Of a stretch of 64,000 nt of DNA, positions 7,810-16,365 are shown in pieces. Source of the stretch: Streptomyces aquilus (GTDB lineage: Bacteria; Actinomycetota; Actinomycetes; Streptomycetales; Streptomycetaceae); contig NZ_CP034463.1 of NCBI RefSeq assembly GCF_003955715.1, forward strand, positions 6,076,001 to 6,140,000, read 5' to 3'. A program made the position numbers and the translations under genes. Below the pieces are notes generated by a model. That model searched no databases and was not told the origin of the DNA. It saw nothing but the letters and a program-made list of their open reading frames with translations. Every line of letters begins with the position of its first letter. Position 1 is the first letter of the stretch.

Positions 7810-7840
7810 CGTCTGTTACGCAATCGCGAAATAACAGACG
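7810..7840. terminator. Perfect 9-bp inverted repeat after the phosphatase gene
   Basis: CGTCTGTTA (7810-7818) is repeated inverted as TAACAGACG (7832-7840) around a 13-nt centre. It starts 15 bp after the phosphatase stop. The relatively AT-rich arms fit a protein operator at least as well as a terminator. Confidence 0.5.
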
Positions 7841-7845
7841 GAACG

Positions 7846-7902
7846 TCTCCGTTCGTCCCGTCCTCTGAATGGGTGACCACCAGAGAACGTGACGAACGGA
7901 GA
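7846..7902 (+). promoter_or_regulatory. 12-bp inverted repeat that covers the ribosome binding site of the lipoprotein gene
   Basis: TCTCCGTTCGTC (7846-7857) pairs perfectly with GACGAACGGAGA (7891-7902) across a 33-nt loop. The right arm contains the GGAG Shine-Dalgarno sequence (7898-7901) for the ATG at 7907. In RNA this would sequester the ribosome site; in DNA it could bind a regulator. Confidence 0.6.
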
Positions 7903-7906
7903 TGCC

Positions 7907-9178
7907 ATGCGCACTCTCACCCGCAGGGGAGCCATCGGACTCGGCGTCGGGGGTGCCGCCGCTGTCGGGCTTGCGGGGTGCGGCACTCTCACGTCGTCTG
8001 ACGGGCCGAGTCCGGCATCGGGTTCCACCCCCGGCGGCAAACCGAGCAAGCCGGCCCACCAGGCGCGTCCCATCGGCGACGGCTCCACCTCGTACACCGG
8101 CAAGCAGCCCGGCCAGCCCGCCAAGCCCGAGCCGCTGGAGCCGGGGCAGACCCCGCCGCAGTTCGTCGTCTTCTCCTGGGACGGGGCGGGGGAGGTCGGC
8201 AACGGCCTCTTCCCGCGCTTCCTCGACCTCGCCAAGGAACACGGCGCGCACATGACCTTCTTCCTCTCGGGGCTGTATCTGCTGCCCGAGTCGAAGAAGC
8301 GGCTCTACGACCCGCCCAACAACCCCGTCGGCGCCTCCGACATCGGCTACCTCACCGACGAGCACGTCAAGGCCACCCTCACCAACGTCCGCCGCGCCTG
8401 GCTCGAAGGGCACGAGATCGGCACCCACTTCAACGGCCACTTCTGCGGCGGCTACGGCAGCGTCGGCAACTGGACGCCGAAGCAGTGGCGCAGCGAGATC
8501 GACCAGGCGAAGGCCTTCGTGAAGGAGTGGCGCACCAACACCGGGTGGACCGATCTGCCGGCGCTTCCCTTCGACTACGACAAGGAACTCGTCGGGGGCC
8601 GTACGCCGTGCCTCCTCGGGCAGGACAACCTGCTGCCCACCGCGAAGGAACTCGGCTGGCGCTACGACGCCTCCTCGCCCGGCGGACGGCAGGTGTGGCC
8701 GCAGAAGAAGGGCGGGCTGTGGGATCTGCCGCTCCAGCAGATCCCGTTCCCCGGGCGCAGCTTCGAGGTCCTCTCGATGGACTACAACATGCTCGCCAAC
8801 CAGTCGATCAACTCCACCAACGCGCCCAGCTACCACTACCCGGCCTGGCGCAAGCAGTCCGCCGAGGCGTACATATCCGGCTTCAAGCGGGCATACGAGA
8901 CGAACCGCGCCCCGTTCTTCATCGGCAACCACTTCGAGCACTGGAACGGCGGCATCTACATGGACGCCGTCGAGCAGGCGCTGAAGCACATCGCCGCGGA
9001 GAAGGAGAAGGGCGAGGACGTACGCCTCGTCTCCTTCCGGCAGTTCGTCGACTGGATGGACGTGCAGAAGCCCGAGGTGCTGGAGAAGCTGCGCGGGCTG
9101 GATGTGGGGCAGGCGCCCGCCGGGGGCTGGGCTTCGTACCTGAAGGACATGGAGAAGAGCTCTGTAAACGCCGCCTGA
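7907..9178 (+). CDS. Tat-exported lipoprotein with NodB-like polysaccharide deacetylase fold
   Basis: A 423-residue exported protein. The N-terminus has a twin-arginine pattern (TRRGAIGLG) and a lipobox LAGC with Cys25, so it should be a lipid-anchored Tat substrate. A Ser/Pro/Gly linker follows. The catalytic part has FSWDGAGE (near residue 87), TFFLSG and GHEIGTHFNGHFCGG, the layout of NodB-homology deacetylases with the first aspartate and the HxxxH pair, although spacing is divergent. It probably acts on a cell-envelope glycan. The ATG at 7907 is chosen for its GGAG site; a GTG 18 bp upstream is in frame. A 12-bp inverted repeat may hide the ribosome site. Confidence 0.82.
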   Translation: MRTLTRRGAIGLGVGGAAAVGLAGCGTLTSSDGPSPASGSTPGGKPSKPAHQARPIGDGSTSYTGKQPGQPAKPEPLEPGQTPPQFVVFSWDGAGEVGNGLFPRFLDLAKEHGAHMTFFLSGLYLLPESKKRLYDPPNNPVGASDIGYLTDEHVKATLTNVRRAWLEGHEIGTHFNGHFCGGYGSVGNWTPKQWRSEIDQAKAFVKEWRTNTGWTDLPALPFDYDKELVGGRTPCLLGQDNLLPTAKELGWRYDASSPGGRQVWPQKKGGLWDLPLQQIPFPGRSFEVLSMDYNMLANQSINSTNAPSYHYPAWRKQSAEAYISGFKRAYETNRAPFFIGNHFEHWNGGIYMDAVEQALKHIAAEKEKGEDVRLVSFRQFVDWMDVQKPEVLEKLRGLDVGQAPAGGWASYLKDMEKSSVNAA

Positions 9179-9244
9179 TATGCGGGTTTCCGCCCGCAAG
9201 GGGGGTGCGCAAGATCCCCAGAACGGGCATGCGAAACTTTTCAC

Positions 9245-9877
9245 ATGAGTGCCGCCAGCAGCGCTTTCCAGCGCCCGAACCGCACCGAGCGCACCCGCCG
9301 TCGCGCCGTCCTGCTGACCGCGACAGCCGCGGCCGCCGCGCTGACCCTCACCGCGTGCAGCTCCGGCGGAGTGTCGGGGGGTGGCGGCGACACCAACTTC
9401 GTGACCGGCAACAACGGCGTCGACACCGTCGCCGAGGGCAAGCGGAGCGCGGCGCCCGTGCTGTCCGGCGAGACCATCGACGGCAAGCAGCTGTCCACCG
9501 CCGACTACAAGGGCAAGATCCTCGTCGTCAACGTCTGGGGCTCCTGGTGCTCGCCCTGCCGGGCCGAGGCCAAGAACCTCCAGAGCGTCTACGAGAAGGT
9601 CAAGGGCCAGGGCGTCGAGTTCGTCGGCCTCAACACCCGCGACGCCAGCACCACCCTCGCGAAGTCCTTCGAGAAGGAGTTCGGGATCACCTACCCGAGC
9701 CTCTTCGACCCGACCGGCAAGCAGATGCTCCGGTTCAAGAAGGGCACGCTCAACCCGCAGCTGATCCCCTCCACGCTCGTCATCGACCGCGACGGCAAGA
9801 TCGCCGCCCGCGCGCTCCAGGCGCTGAGCGAGGACACCCTGCTCGGCATGATCAAGCCCGTCCTCGCGGAGAAGTGA
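9245..9877 (+). CDS. resA: TlpA/ResA-like thiol-disulfide lipoprotein for cytochrome c maturation
   Basis: A 210-residue extracytoplasmic thioredoxin-fold protein. An arginine-rich N-region and hydrophobic stretch end in a lipobox LTAC (Cys38). The active site is WCSPC (Trp101, Cys102, Cys105) after VVNVWGS, and IPSTLVIDRDG carries the cis-proline region. Such proteins reduce apocytochrome c haem-binding cysteines before haem attachment. It starts a four-gene set: CcdA begins one base after its stop and supplies its electrons, followed by ResB and CcsB. Confidence 0.92.
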   Translation: MSAASSAFQRPNRTERTRRRAVLLTATAAAAALTLTACSSGGVSGGGGDTNFVTGNNGVDTVAEGKRSAAPVLSGETIDGKQLSTADYKGKILVVNVWGSWCSPCRAEAKNLQSVYEKVKGQGVEFVGLNTRDASTTLAKSFEKEFGITYPSLFDPTGKQMLRFKKGTLNPQLIPSTLVIDRDGKIAARALQALSEDTLLGMIKPVLAEK

Positions 9878-9878
9878 C

Positions 9879-10670
9879 GTGAGCGCAGCCGTCACCGTCA
9901 CCGGAGTGACCACGCTCGCCGCCGGGGTGGGGCAGAACGACACCGTGATGAGCGGCGCCCTGCTGCTCGCCCTGCCGATCGCCCTGCTCGGCGGGCTCGT
10001 CTCCTTCTTCTCCCCCTGCGTCCTGCCGCTGGTCCCCGGCTACCTGTCCTACGTCACCGGCGTCAGCGGCACCGATCTCGCCGAGGCCCGGCGCGGACGG
10101 ATGGCCGCCGGTGCCTCCCTGTTCGTCCTCGGCTTCACCGTCGTGTTCGTCTCCGGCGGGGCGCTGTTCGGCTACTTCGGACAGACCCTCCAGGAGGAGC
10201 GGGACGTCCTGTCCAAGGTGCTGGGCGTCCTCATGATCCTCATGGGTGTGTTCTTCATGGGCATGATGCCCTGGCTCACCCAGCGCGAGTTCCGCTTCCA
10301 CACCAGGCCCGCCACCGGACTCGCCGGCGCCCCCCTCCTCGGCGCCCTGTTCGGCATCGGCTGGACGCCCTGCATCGGACCGACCCTGTCCTCGGTGCAG
10401 ACGCTCGCCATGCAGGACGGCAGCGCCCTGCGCGGCGCCATACTGACCGTCGCCTACTGCCTCGGCCTCGGTGTTCCCTTCGTGCTCGCTGCCGTAGCCT
10501 TCCGCAAGGCGCTCGGCGCCTTCGCCTGGGTCAAGCAGCACTACGTCTGGGTGATGCGCATCGGCGGCACGATGATGATCCTGACCGGTGTCCTGCTGCT
10601 GACCGGCGCGTGGGACAGCATCGTGCAGGAGATGCAGGCCTGGTCCAACGGCTTCACTGTGGGGATCTGA
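9879..10670 (+). CDS. ccdA: Cytochrome c biogenesis protein CcdA (thiol-electron transporter)
   Basis: A 263-residue polytopic membrane protein with six or more hydrophobic segments. The paired redox cysteines lie in FFSPCVLPLVPGYLS (near residue 50) and GIGWTPCIGPTLSSV (near residue 168), the diagnostic CcdA/DsbD-beta motifs. It moves reducing equivalents from cytoplasmic thioredoxin across the membrane to ResA. The GTG start lies one base after the resA stop, so the genes are translationally linked. The last hydrophobic segment leads directly into resB three bases after the stop. Confidence 0.95.
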   Translation: MSAAVTVTGVTTLAAGVGQNDTVMSGALLLALPIALLGGLVSFFSPCVLPLVPGYLSYVTGVSGTDLAEARRGRMAAGASLFVLGFTVVFVSGGALFGYFGQTLQEERDVLSKVLGVLMILMGVFFMGMMPWLTQREFRFHTRPATGLAGAPLLGALFGIGWTPCIGPTLSSVQTLAMQDGSALRGAILTVAYCLGLGVPFVLAAVAFRKALGAFAWVKQHYVWVMRIGGTMMILTGVLLLTGAWDSIVQEMQAWSNGFTVGI

Positions 10671-10673
10671 TCG

Positions 10674-12383
10674 ATGAGCAAGACGACACCCGACGCGACC
10701 CGGACCCCGCCCGCCGGTGACGAGGACCTCGGCGCCGCCGGCTCCCAGCTGTCCACCGCCCCCGAGGACACCCTGAACATGCCCTCCCTGGGCGTCCTCG
10801 GCTGGGCCCGCTGGTTCTGGCGGCAGCTGACCTCCATGCGGGTCGCGCTGCTGCTGCTCCTGCTGCTGTCGCTCGGCGCGATCCCCGGCTCGCTGATCCC
10901 GCAGTCCGGGACCGACGAGACGAAGGTCGCCGACTTCCGCAAGGCCAACCCGACGCTCGGCGACCTCTACGACAAGCTCGGCCTCTTCCACGTCTACAGC
11001 TCGGTGTGGTTCTCCGCGATCTACATCCTGCTGTTCGTCTCCCTCATCGGCTGCATCATCCCGCGCACCTGGCAGTTCGTCGGCCAGCTCCGCGGCCGCC
11101 CGCCGGGCGCGCCCAAGCGCCTGACCCGGCTGCCCGCCTACACCACCTGGCGCACCGAGACCGAGCCCGAGCAGGTCCGCGAGGCCGCCCTCGCCCTCCT
11201 CAAGAAGCGCCGCTTCCGCGCCCACCTCGCCGGTGACGCCGTCGCCGCCGAGAAGGGCTATCTGCGTGAGGTCGGCAACCTCGCCTTCCACATCGCCCTC
11301 ATCGTGATGCTGATCGCCTTCGCCTGGGGTCAGCTGTTCAAGATGGAGGGCAACAAGCTGATCGTCGAGGGCGGCGGGTTCTCCAACACCCTCACCCAGT
11401 ACGACGACTTCAAGTCCGGCAGCCTCTTCACCGCGGACGACCTGGACCCGTTCAGCTTCAACCTGAAGGACTTCCAGGGCACCTACGAGAAGTCCGGCCC
11501 CAACCGCGGCACCGCGCGCACCTTCCAGGCCGACGTCACCTACAGCGTGGGCGCGTACGGCAAGAGCAAGAAGACGATCATCAAGGTCAACGAGCCGCTG
11601 GAGATCGGTGACTCGAAGGTCTATCTGACCGCCCACGGCTACGCGCCCGTCATCACGGTCCGCGACGGCAAGGGCAACGTCGTCTACCACGACGCCGTGC
11701 CGCTGCTGCCGCTGGACGCCAACATCACCTCCTCCGGTGTCGTCAAGGTCATGGACGGCTACCGCGACCCCAAGGGCGCGCGGCAGCAGCTGGGCTTCGA
11801 GGCCTTCTTCCTGCCCACCTACACCCCGGGCAACGAGGTGTCCTCCACCTTCCCCGCACTGGGCAACCCGGTGCTGAACCTGGCCGGGTACTACGGCGAC
11901 CTCGGCGTCGACTCCGGTGTCCCGCAGAGCGTCTACCAGCTCGACAAGACGCACCTGAAGGCGTTCAAGGACGGCAAGGGCCAGCAGCGGGAGAACCTGC
12001 GGCCAGGCCAGACCATGAAGCTCCCGAACGGTGCCGGCTCGATCACCTACGAGTCCACCGAGGAGTGGGCCAACTTCCAGGTCACCCGCCAGCCCGGCAG
12101 CGGCTGGGCACTGGCCGGTTCCATCGCCGCGATCTTCGGCCTCGCCGGCTCCCTGTTCATCCAGCGCCGCCGCGTGTGGGTGCGGGCGGTCAAGGGCGAC
12201 GACGGCATCACGGTCGTGGAGATGGCCGGCCTCGGCCGCAGCGAGTCCGCGAAGGTGCCCGAGGAACTCGGGGCACTCGCCGAAACCCTCTACGACCAGG
12301 CCCCCGGGGCCCCCGAACCGGACGAAGACTCCACCGACACCCCCGACCCCCAAGTCGTACCTGCCGAAAGGCTCGAGAAGTGA
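10674..12383 (+). CDS. resB: Cytochrome c biogenesis protein ResB (system II haem lyase subunit)
   Basis: A 569-residue membrane protein with the ResB layout. Three hydrophobic segments lie near the N-terminus (MRVALLLLLLLSLGAIPGSL near residue 53, FSAIYILLFVSLIGC, LAFHIALIVMLIAFAWG), followed by a large extracytoplasmic domain and a final membrane segment (ALAGSIAAIFGLAGSLFI). The C-terminal tail is acidic and proline-rich. ResB works with CcsA/CcsB to carry haem and attach it to apocytochromes outside the membrane. Its stop overlaps the ccsB GTG (GTGA), so the two partners are made together. Confidence 0.95.
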   Translation: MSKTTPDATRTPPAGDEDLGAAGSQLSTAPEDTLNMPSLGVLGWARWFWRQLTSMRVALLLLLLLSLGAIPGSLIPQSGTDETKVADFRKANPTLGDLYDKLGLFHVYSSVWFSAIYILLFVSLIGCIIPRTWQFVGQLRGRPPGAPKRLTRLPAYTTWRTETEPEQVREAALALLKKRRFRAHLAGDAVAAEKGYLREVGNLAFHIALIVMLIAFAWGQLFKMEGNKLIVEGGGFSNTLTQYDDFKSGSLFTADDLDPFSFNLKDFQGTYEKSGPNRGTARTFQADVTYSVGAYGKSKKTIIKVNEPLEIGDSKVYLTAHGYAPVITVRDGKGNVVYHDAVPLLPLDANITSSGVVKVMDGYRDPKGARQQLGFEAFFLPTYTPGNEVSSTFPALGNPVLNLAGYYGDLGVDSGVPQSVYQLDKTHLKAFKDGKGQQRENLRPGQTMKLPNGAGSITYESTEEWANFQVTRQPGSGWALAGSIAAIFGLAGSLFIQRRRVWVRAVKGDDGITVVEMAGLGRSESAKVPEELGALAETLYDQAPGAPEPDEDSTDTPDPQVVPAERLEK

Positions 12384-13477
12384 CTCTCGCCGCCGCGACG
12401 GATCTGGCCGCCGCCACCAACGAACATCTCGCGAACCTCAGCAACACGCTGATCTACTCCGCGATGGCCGTCTACACGCTGGCCTTCTTCGCCTACATCA
12501 CCGAATGGATCTTCGGCAGCCGCAGCAAGATCGGTCGCACGGCCGCCGCGCTGACGGCCGACCCGGCGGAGCGCACGGCACCGGCGGTCACGGTGAAGAA
12601 GGGCGGCTCCACCGCCGTACTGGAGCGGCCGAAGGTCGTCGTCCGGGCGGCCGCCGGGCAGCGGGACGTGCCGGACGGGCCCGGGGCGCACGGTGGGGAC
12701 GAGCAGGGTGACCTCTACGGGCGTATCGCCGTGTCCCTCACGGTGCTCGCGTTCCTCATCGAGCTCGGCGGGGTCATCGCCCGCGCGGCCTCGGTGGAGC
12801 GGGCGCCCTGGGGCAACATGTACGAGTTCAACATCACCTTCTCCACGGTGGCCGTCGGCGTGTACCTCTCGCTGCTGGCGCTGAAGAAGAACGTGCGCTG
12901 GATGGGCCTGTTCCTCATCACCTCGGTCCTCCTCGATCTCGGTATCGCCGTCACCGTCTTGTACACCGCCAGCGACCAGTTGGTTCCCGCTCTGCACTCG
13001 TACTGGCTGTACATCCACGTCTCCACGGCGATCCTGTGCGGCGCGGTCTTCTACGTGGGCGCGGTCACCACGATCCTGTACCTGTTCAAGGACTCCTACG
13101 AGAGCAAGCTCGCGGCCGGTGGCAAGCCCGGCAAGTTCGCCACGTCGTTCCTGGAGCGCCTGCCCGCCTCGTCCTCGCTCGACAAGTTCTCCTACCGCGT
13201 CAACGCGGCGGTCTTCCCGCTGTGGACGTTCACGATCATCGCGGGCGCCATCTGGGCCGGTGACGCGTGGGGCCGCTACTGGGGCTGGGACCCCAAGGAG
13301 ACCTGGGCCTTCATCACCTGGGTCGCCTACGCCTGTTACCTGCACGCCCGCGCCACGGCCGGCTGGAAGGGCCGCAAGGCCGCCTACCTGGCCCTGCTCG
13401 CCTTCGGCTGCTGGCTGTTCAACTACTACGGGGTGAACATCTTCGTCTCCGGCAAGCACTCGTACGCGGGCGTGTAA
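12380..13477 (+). CDS. ccsB: Cytochrome c biogenesis protein CcsB/CcsA (haem handling, WWD motif)
   Basis: A 365-residue polytopic membrane protein. The haem-binding WWD-type motif reads WGRYWGWDPKETWAFITW near residue 297-314, with further histidines in the flanking segments. It is the partner of ResB in system II haem attachment. The GTG start overlaps the resB stop. The first 100 residues include one membrane segment and a Pro/Ala/Gly-rich linker with a DVPDGPGAHGG stretch before the conserved core, which is typical in actinomycetes. A strong hairpin terminator follows at 13488-13533. Confidence 0.95.
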   Translation: MTLAAATDLAAATNEHLANLSNTLIYSAMAVYTLAFFAYITEWIFGSRSKIGRTAAALTADPAERTAPAVTVKKGGSTAVLERPKVVVRAAAGQRDVPDGPGAHGGDEQGDLYGRIAVSLTVLAFLIELGGVIARAASVERAPWGNMYEFNITFSTVAVGVYLSLLALKKNVRWMGLFLITSVLLDLGIAVTVLYTASDQLVPALHSYWLYIHVSTAILCGAVFYVGAVTTILYLFKDSYESKLAAGGKPGKFATSFLERLPASSSLDKFSYRVNAAVFPLWTFTIIAGAIWAGDAWGRYWGWDPKETWAFITWVAYACYLHARATAGWKGRKAAYLALLAFGCWLFNYYGVNIFVSGKHSYAGV

Positions 13478-13487
13478 CGCGCTTGAG

Positions 13488-13533
13488 CCGAGGGCCGGTT
13501 CCCGTGACTCAGGTCATAGGGACCGGCCCTCGG
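13488..13533. terminator. Strong hairpin between ccsB and the oxygenase gene
   Basis: CCGAGGGCCGGTTCCC (13488-13503) pairs with GGGACCGGCCCTCGG (13519-13533) with one bulged base and a 15-nt loop. It lies between two convergent genes and should stop transcription from both sides. Confidence 0.85.
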
Positions 13534-13549
13534 TGCGGGGACCGGGTGC

Positions 13550-14515
13550 TCAGTCGACCGTGATCGAGTCCAGCTGGGCCCGCAGATACACATGCGAGTC
13601 CACCGGCTCGTACGCCACCCGTCCGATCGGTGCCGGGACCGACTCCACCCGGGTGCCCGGGGTGCACTCGCCGAAGTAGACCAGGGACATGAGCTCCTCG
13701 GCGGGCGCGTCCGCGGGCGGCGGGAGGACGCGGTGCCGGCCGGAGCGCCAGCGGTCGCCCGTCCAGCGGGCCATCAGGTCACCGATGTTGATGGTGAAGG
13801 CGGCCGGGTCGAAGGGCGCGTCCTCCCAGCCCCCGGCGTCCGTCCAGACCTGCAACCCGCCCTTCCCCGCCTGCCGGTCGAGGATCGTCACCGTGCCGAA
13901 GTCGGTGTGCGGGCCGATGCGGAACTGGCCGGGTTCCGGCTCGCCGACGACCTCGGTCCCCGGGTACCAGTTGATGTTGAAGCCGTAGGTCGGGTGGTCC
14001 ATGTGCCGGGAGAAGAAGTCCGGTTCCAGGCCGAGGGCCTCGCCGAGCAGTTCGAGCAGCGCCTTCTCCAGGTCGGCCATCTTCCCCAGGTACTCCTCGC
14101 ACAGCGTCCGCAGCTCGGGCACCTCCTCGGGCCAGACGTTCGGCGCGTACCACTCCGCGTTGACGACCGGGTCCTCGAAGGGCTCGTGGGTCGCGAAGGT
14201 GAGGGACTCCTTGAGGTCCGGCGGGGTCTCGGTGCCCTCGGAGTAACCGTTGGCCTCCGCTCCGGGGCCGAGCCAGCCGCGGCCGCCGACCTTCGCCTCG
14301 TACGCCTGCTTGACGTCGGCGGGCAGCCGGAAGAAGGTACGCGCGGCCTCGCGGATGGCCGCCCGCAGGGCCGGGTCGACGCCATGGCCGGTGACCAGCA
14401 GGAAGCCGGCCGTCTGGAGGGCCTCGTCCACCGTGCGGGCGATTCCGGCGCGGGTCTCGGGGTCACCGTCGAGCCAGGGCCCGAGGTCGATCGTGGGGAT
14501 ACGGGGGTCAGACAC
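13550..14515 (-). CDS. Isopenicillin N synthase-like Fe(II)/2-oxoglutarate oxygenase
   Basis: A 321-residue cupin-fold oxygenase. An N-terminal DIOX-N region (TIDLGPWLDG and LLVTGHGVDPAL) precedes the catalytic 2OG-FeII domain. Iron ligands are His203 and Asp205 in PHTDFGTVTIL and His261 in GRHRVLPP; the usual RxS cosubstrate motif is not obvious, since the segment reads ELMSLVYF. It begins 8 bp inside the end of the deaminase gene, so they form a coupled operon. The substrate is unknown. Given the deaminase and PucR neighbours, a nucleobase-related oxidation is possible, but many such proteins act on amino acids or secondary metabolites. Confidence 0.9.
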   Translation of the reverse strand: MSDPRIPTIDLGPWLDGDPETRAGIARTVDEALQTAGFLLVTGHGVDPALRAAIREAARTFFRLPADVKQAYEAKVGGRGWLGPGAEANGYSEGTETPPDLKESLTFATHEPFEDPVVNAEWYAPNVWPEEVPELRTLCEEYLGKMADLEKALLELLGEALGLEPDFFSRHMDHPTYGFNINWYPGTEVVGEPEPGQFRIGPHTDFGTVTILDRQAGKGGLQVWTDAGGWEDAPFDPAAFTINIGDLMARWTGDRWRSGRHRVLPPPADAPAEELMSLVYFGECTPGTRVESVPAPIGRVAYEPVDSHVYLRAQLDSITVD

Positions 14516-14957
14516 CGATGTCCTCGTTCCAGAGAGCCGGGTTCTTGTCGATGAAGTCGCGCATCATCGCGATGCACTCGGGGTCGTCCAGGAGCACGAT
14601 CTCCACGCCGTGCTCGGCCAGCCAGTCGTGTCCGCCGTGGAAGGTGGCCGCCTCGCCGACCACCACCCGCGAGATGCCGAACTGCCGGACCAGGCCGGAG
14701 CAGTACCAGCAGGGAGAGAGGGTCGTGACCATCGTCGTGCCCCGGTAGGTGCGCTGTCTGCCCGCCGCGCGGAACGCCGCCGTCTCCGCGTGCGTCGACG
14801 GGTCGTCGTCCTGGACGCGCCGGTTGTGGCCCCGGCCGAGGAGGGTGCCGTCGGCGCCGTAGAGCGCGGCGCCGATCGGGATGCCGCCCTCGGCGAGACC
14901 GGCGCGGGCCTCGGCGACGGCGGTCGCCAGCCAGGTATGTGCCTGAACCTGATCCAT
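14508..14957 (-). CDS. Cytosine deaminase, fungal (CDA-fold) type
   Basis: A 149-residue zinc deaminase. The catalytic motifs are HAE (His56, Glu58) and PCWYC (Cys83, Cys86), the zinc site of the CDA fold. Beyond these, the protein aligns along its length with yeast Fcy1: EGGIPIGAALYG, LGRGHNRR, TTLSPC, a VVVGEAATF strand and a FIDKNPALWNEDIGV C-terminus, close to the fungal FIDERPQDWFEDIGE end. E. coli-type CodA is an unrelated amidohydrolase. The ATG begins MDQVQAHTW; the longer upstream frame is rejected as it overlaps the promoter. It diverges from a PucR-type regulator and is coupled to an oxygenase. Confidence 0.88.
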   Translation of the reverse strand: MDQVQAHTWLATAVAEARAGLAEGGIPIGAALYGADGTLLGRGHNRRVQDDDPSTHAETAAFRAAGRQRTYRGTTMVTTLSPCWYCSGLVRQFGISRVVVGEAATFHGGHDWLAEHGVEIVLLDDPECIAMMRDFIDKNPALWNEDIGV

Positions 14958-15075
14958 ACGTCCACTCTGCTGTGGCCGAAACACGAGGGCAACGTGCGGA
15001 AAGTACTCTCCGGGCAGCCCGCGGCCGGACGAACTGTCGGGCGGCCCACAGCCGGACCACTGTCGGGAGGCGCGC

Positions 15076-16365
15076 ATGCCCGCACTCACGCTCCGCGAGA
15101 TCCTCGCCCTCGACCCCGTCCGCGCCACCGAACCCGAGCTGCTCGCGGGCGCCGGGGGGCTCGACCGGCCGGTGCGCTGGGTGCACTCCAGCGAGGTCTA
15201 CGAGGGCGCCAACTTCCTCGACGGCGGCGAGCTGCTGCTCACCAACGGCTTCGGGCTCATGGACGCCGACGAGGAGGTGCGCCGCCGGTACGTCCGGGAG
15301 GTCGCGGCGCGGGGCGCGGCCGGGCTCGCGGTGGAGGTCGGACGGTCGCTGCCCGCCATGCCCGCCGAGGTCACCGACGAGGCCCGCCGCCTGGGCCTGC
15401 CGCTGCTCGCCCTGCGCCGGGTGGTGCCCTTCGTCCGGATCACGGAGGCCGCCAACCGGGCCATCGTGGCCCGTGGACTGTCGGGGCGCACGGTCGTCCG
15501 GCCCTGGGGCGACGACCACACGGCCGCCCTGCTCGCCGACCTCGCCGACCGGGCGGCGCTGAACCAGCCCGAGGTCGAGGCACGGGCGGCCCTCGCGGGC
15601 TTCCACCCCGGCCCCGGCGCCCGGCTGCTCGGGGTGTCGGTGCACGGGGCCCGGGAGACGGCGGTGGTGGACCGGGCGGTACGGCAGCTCGGCGGGGCCG
15701 GGGTGTTGCGCGCGGTGTTCCCGGCGGACGTCCTGGCGCTGCTCGCGCTGCCCGGCACCCGGTCCGGCGACCCGGTGCGGGCCGTCCAGGACGCCTTCCG
15801 GGCCGTCGCCGAACCCGGGTCCACGGTCGCCGTGGGGCACGCGGTCGCCGCGGGCGGCGGCTGGCTGCGCTGGAGCGACACGCTGCGGGCGGCCCGTACG
15901 ACGCTGGAGCTGGCCCTGACCGTGCCGCCCGCCGAACCATCCGCCCCCGACGGCCCCTCGGTCACATCGTCGAGGGCCCTGGCCCTGGAGCGGGAGCTGA
16001 CCCGGGGCGGTGTGGACGCCAACCGGGAACGCCTCGCGGGGATGGTCCAGGCCGCCCTGGGCCCGCTCCTGGAGTGGGAGGCGGTCCATGCCAGCGACCT
16101 GGTACGGACGTTGGAGGTCCACCTCCGCAACGGCTGCTCCCCGACCCGCACCGCGGCCCTGCTGCACATCGGCCGGCAGTCCCTCTACCAACGTCTGGAG
16201 CGGATCGAGTCGTTGCTGGGGCTGGAGGTCGGCGACCCGGATCTGCTGGGCGAGTTGCTGGCGGCGGCGTGTGCGCACCGGGTGGTCCGGGGGCGGGCGG
16301 GGGAGCGGCCGGTGGCCGTGGTTCAGCGCAGGGTGACGGCGCTCGGGCCGTTGAAGGGGGCGTAG
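15076..16365 (+). CDS. PucR family transcriptional regulator
   Basis: A 429-residue regulator. The N-terminal PucR domain (LTLREILALDPVRATEPELL through about residue 125) contains the family's VRWVHSSEVYEGANFL segment, usually a purine-related sensor. The C-terminus holds an HTH_30-type domain: GCSPTRTAALLHIGRQSLY followed by QRLERIESLLGLEVGDPD (about residues 352-390). The ATG is preceded by GGGAGG. It diverges from the cytosine deaminase-oxygenase operon across 118 bp, and PucR members control purine or allantoin use, so it likely controls that operon. Its 3' end overlaps the opposite transglutaminase gene by 43 bp. Confidence 0.9.
   Translation: MPALTLREILALDPVRATEPELLAGAGGLDRPVRWVHSSEVYEGANFLDGGELLLTNGFGLMDADEEVRRRYVREVAARGAAGLAVEVGRSLPAMPAEVTDEARRLGLPLLALRRVVPFVRITEAANRAIVARGLSGRTVVRPWGDDHTAALLADLADRAALNQPEVEARAALAGFHPGPGARLLGVSVHGARETAVVDRAVRQLGGAGVLRAVFPADVLALLALPGTRSGDPVRAVQDAFRAVAEPGSTVAVGHAVAAGGGWLRWSDTLRAARTTLELALTVPPAEPSAPDGPSVTSSRALALERELTRGGVDANRERLAGMVQAALGPLLEWEAVHASDLVRTLEVHLRNGCSPTRTAALLHIGRQSLYQRLERIESLLGLEVGDPDLLGELLAAACAHRVVRGRAGERPVAVVQRRVTALGPLKGA

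Noticed and set aside
7052..9943. A long leftward open frame across hemL, the phosphatase and lipoprotein genes
   Set aside because: It overlaps three well-supported rightward genes with family motifs and has the repetitive composition of a GC shadow frame.
9852..12353. A long leftward open frame antisense to ccdA and resB
   Set aside because: It contains only Gly/Val/Asp-rich low-complexity sequence and is opposite clear cytochrome c biogenesis genes.
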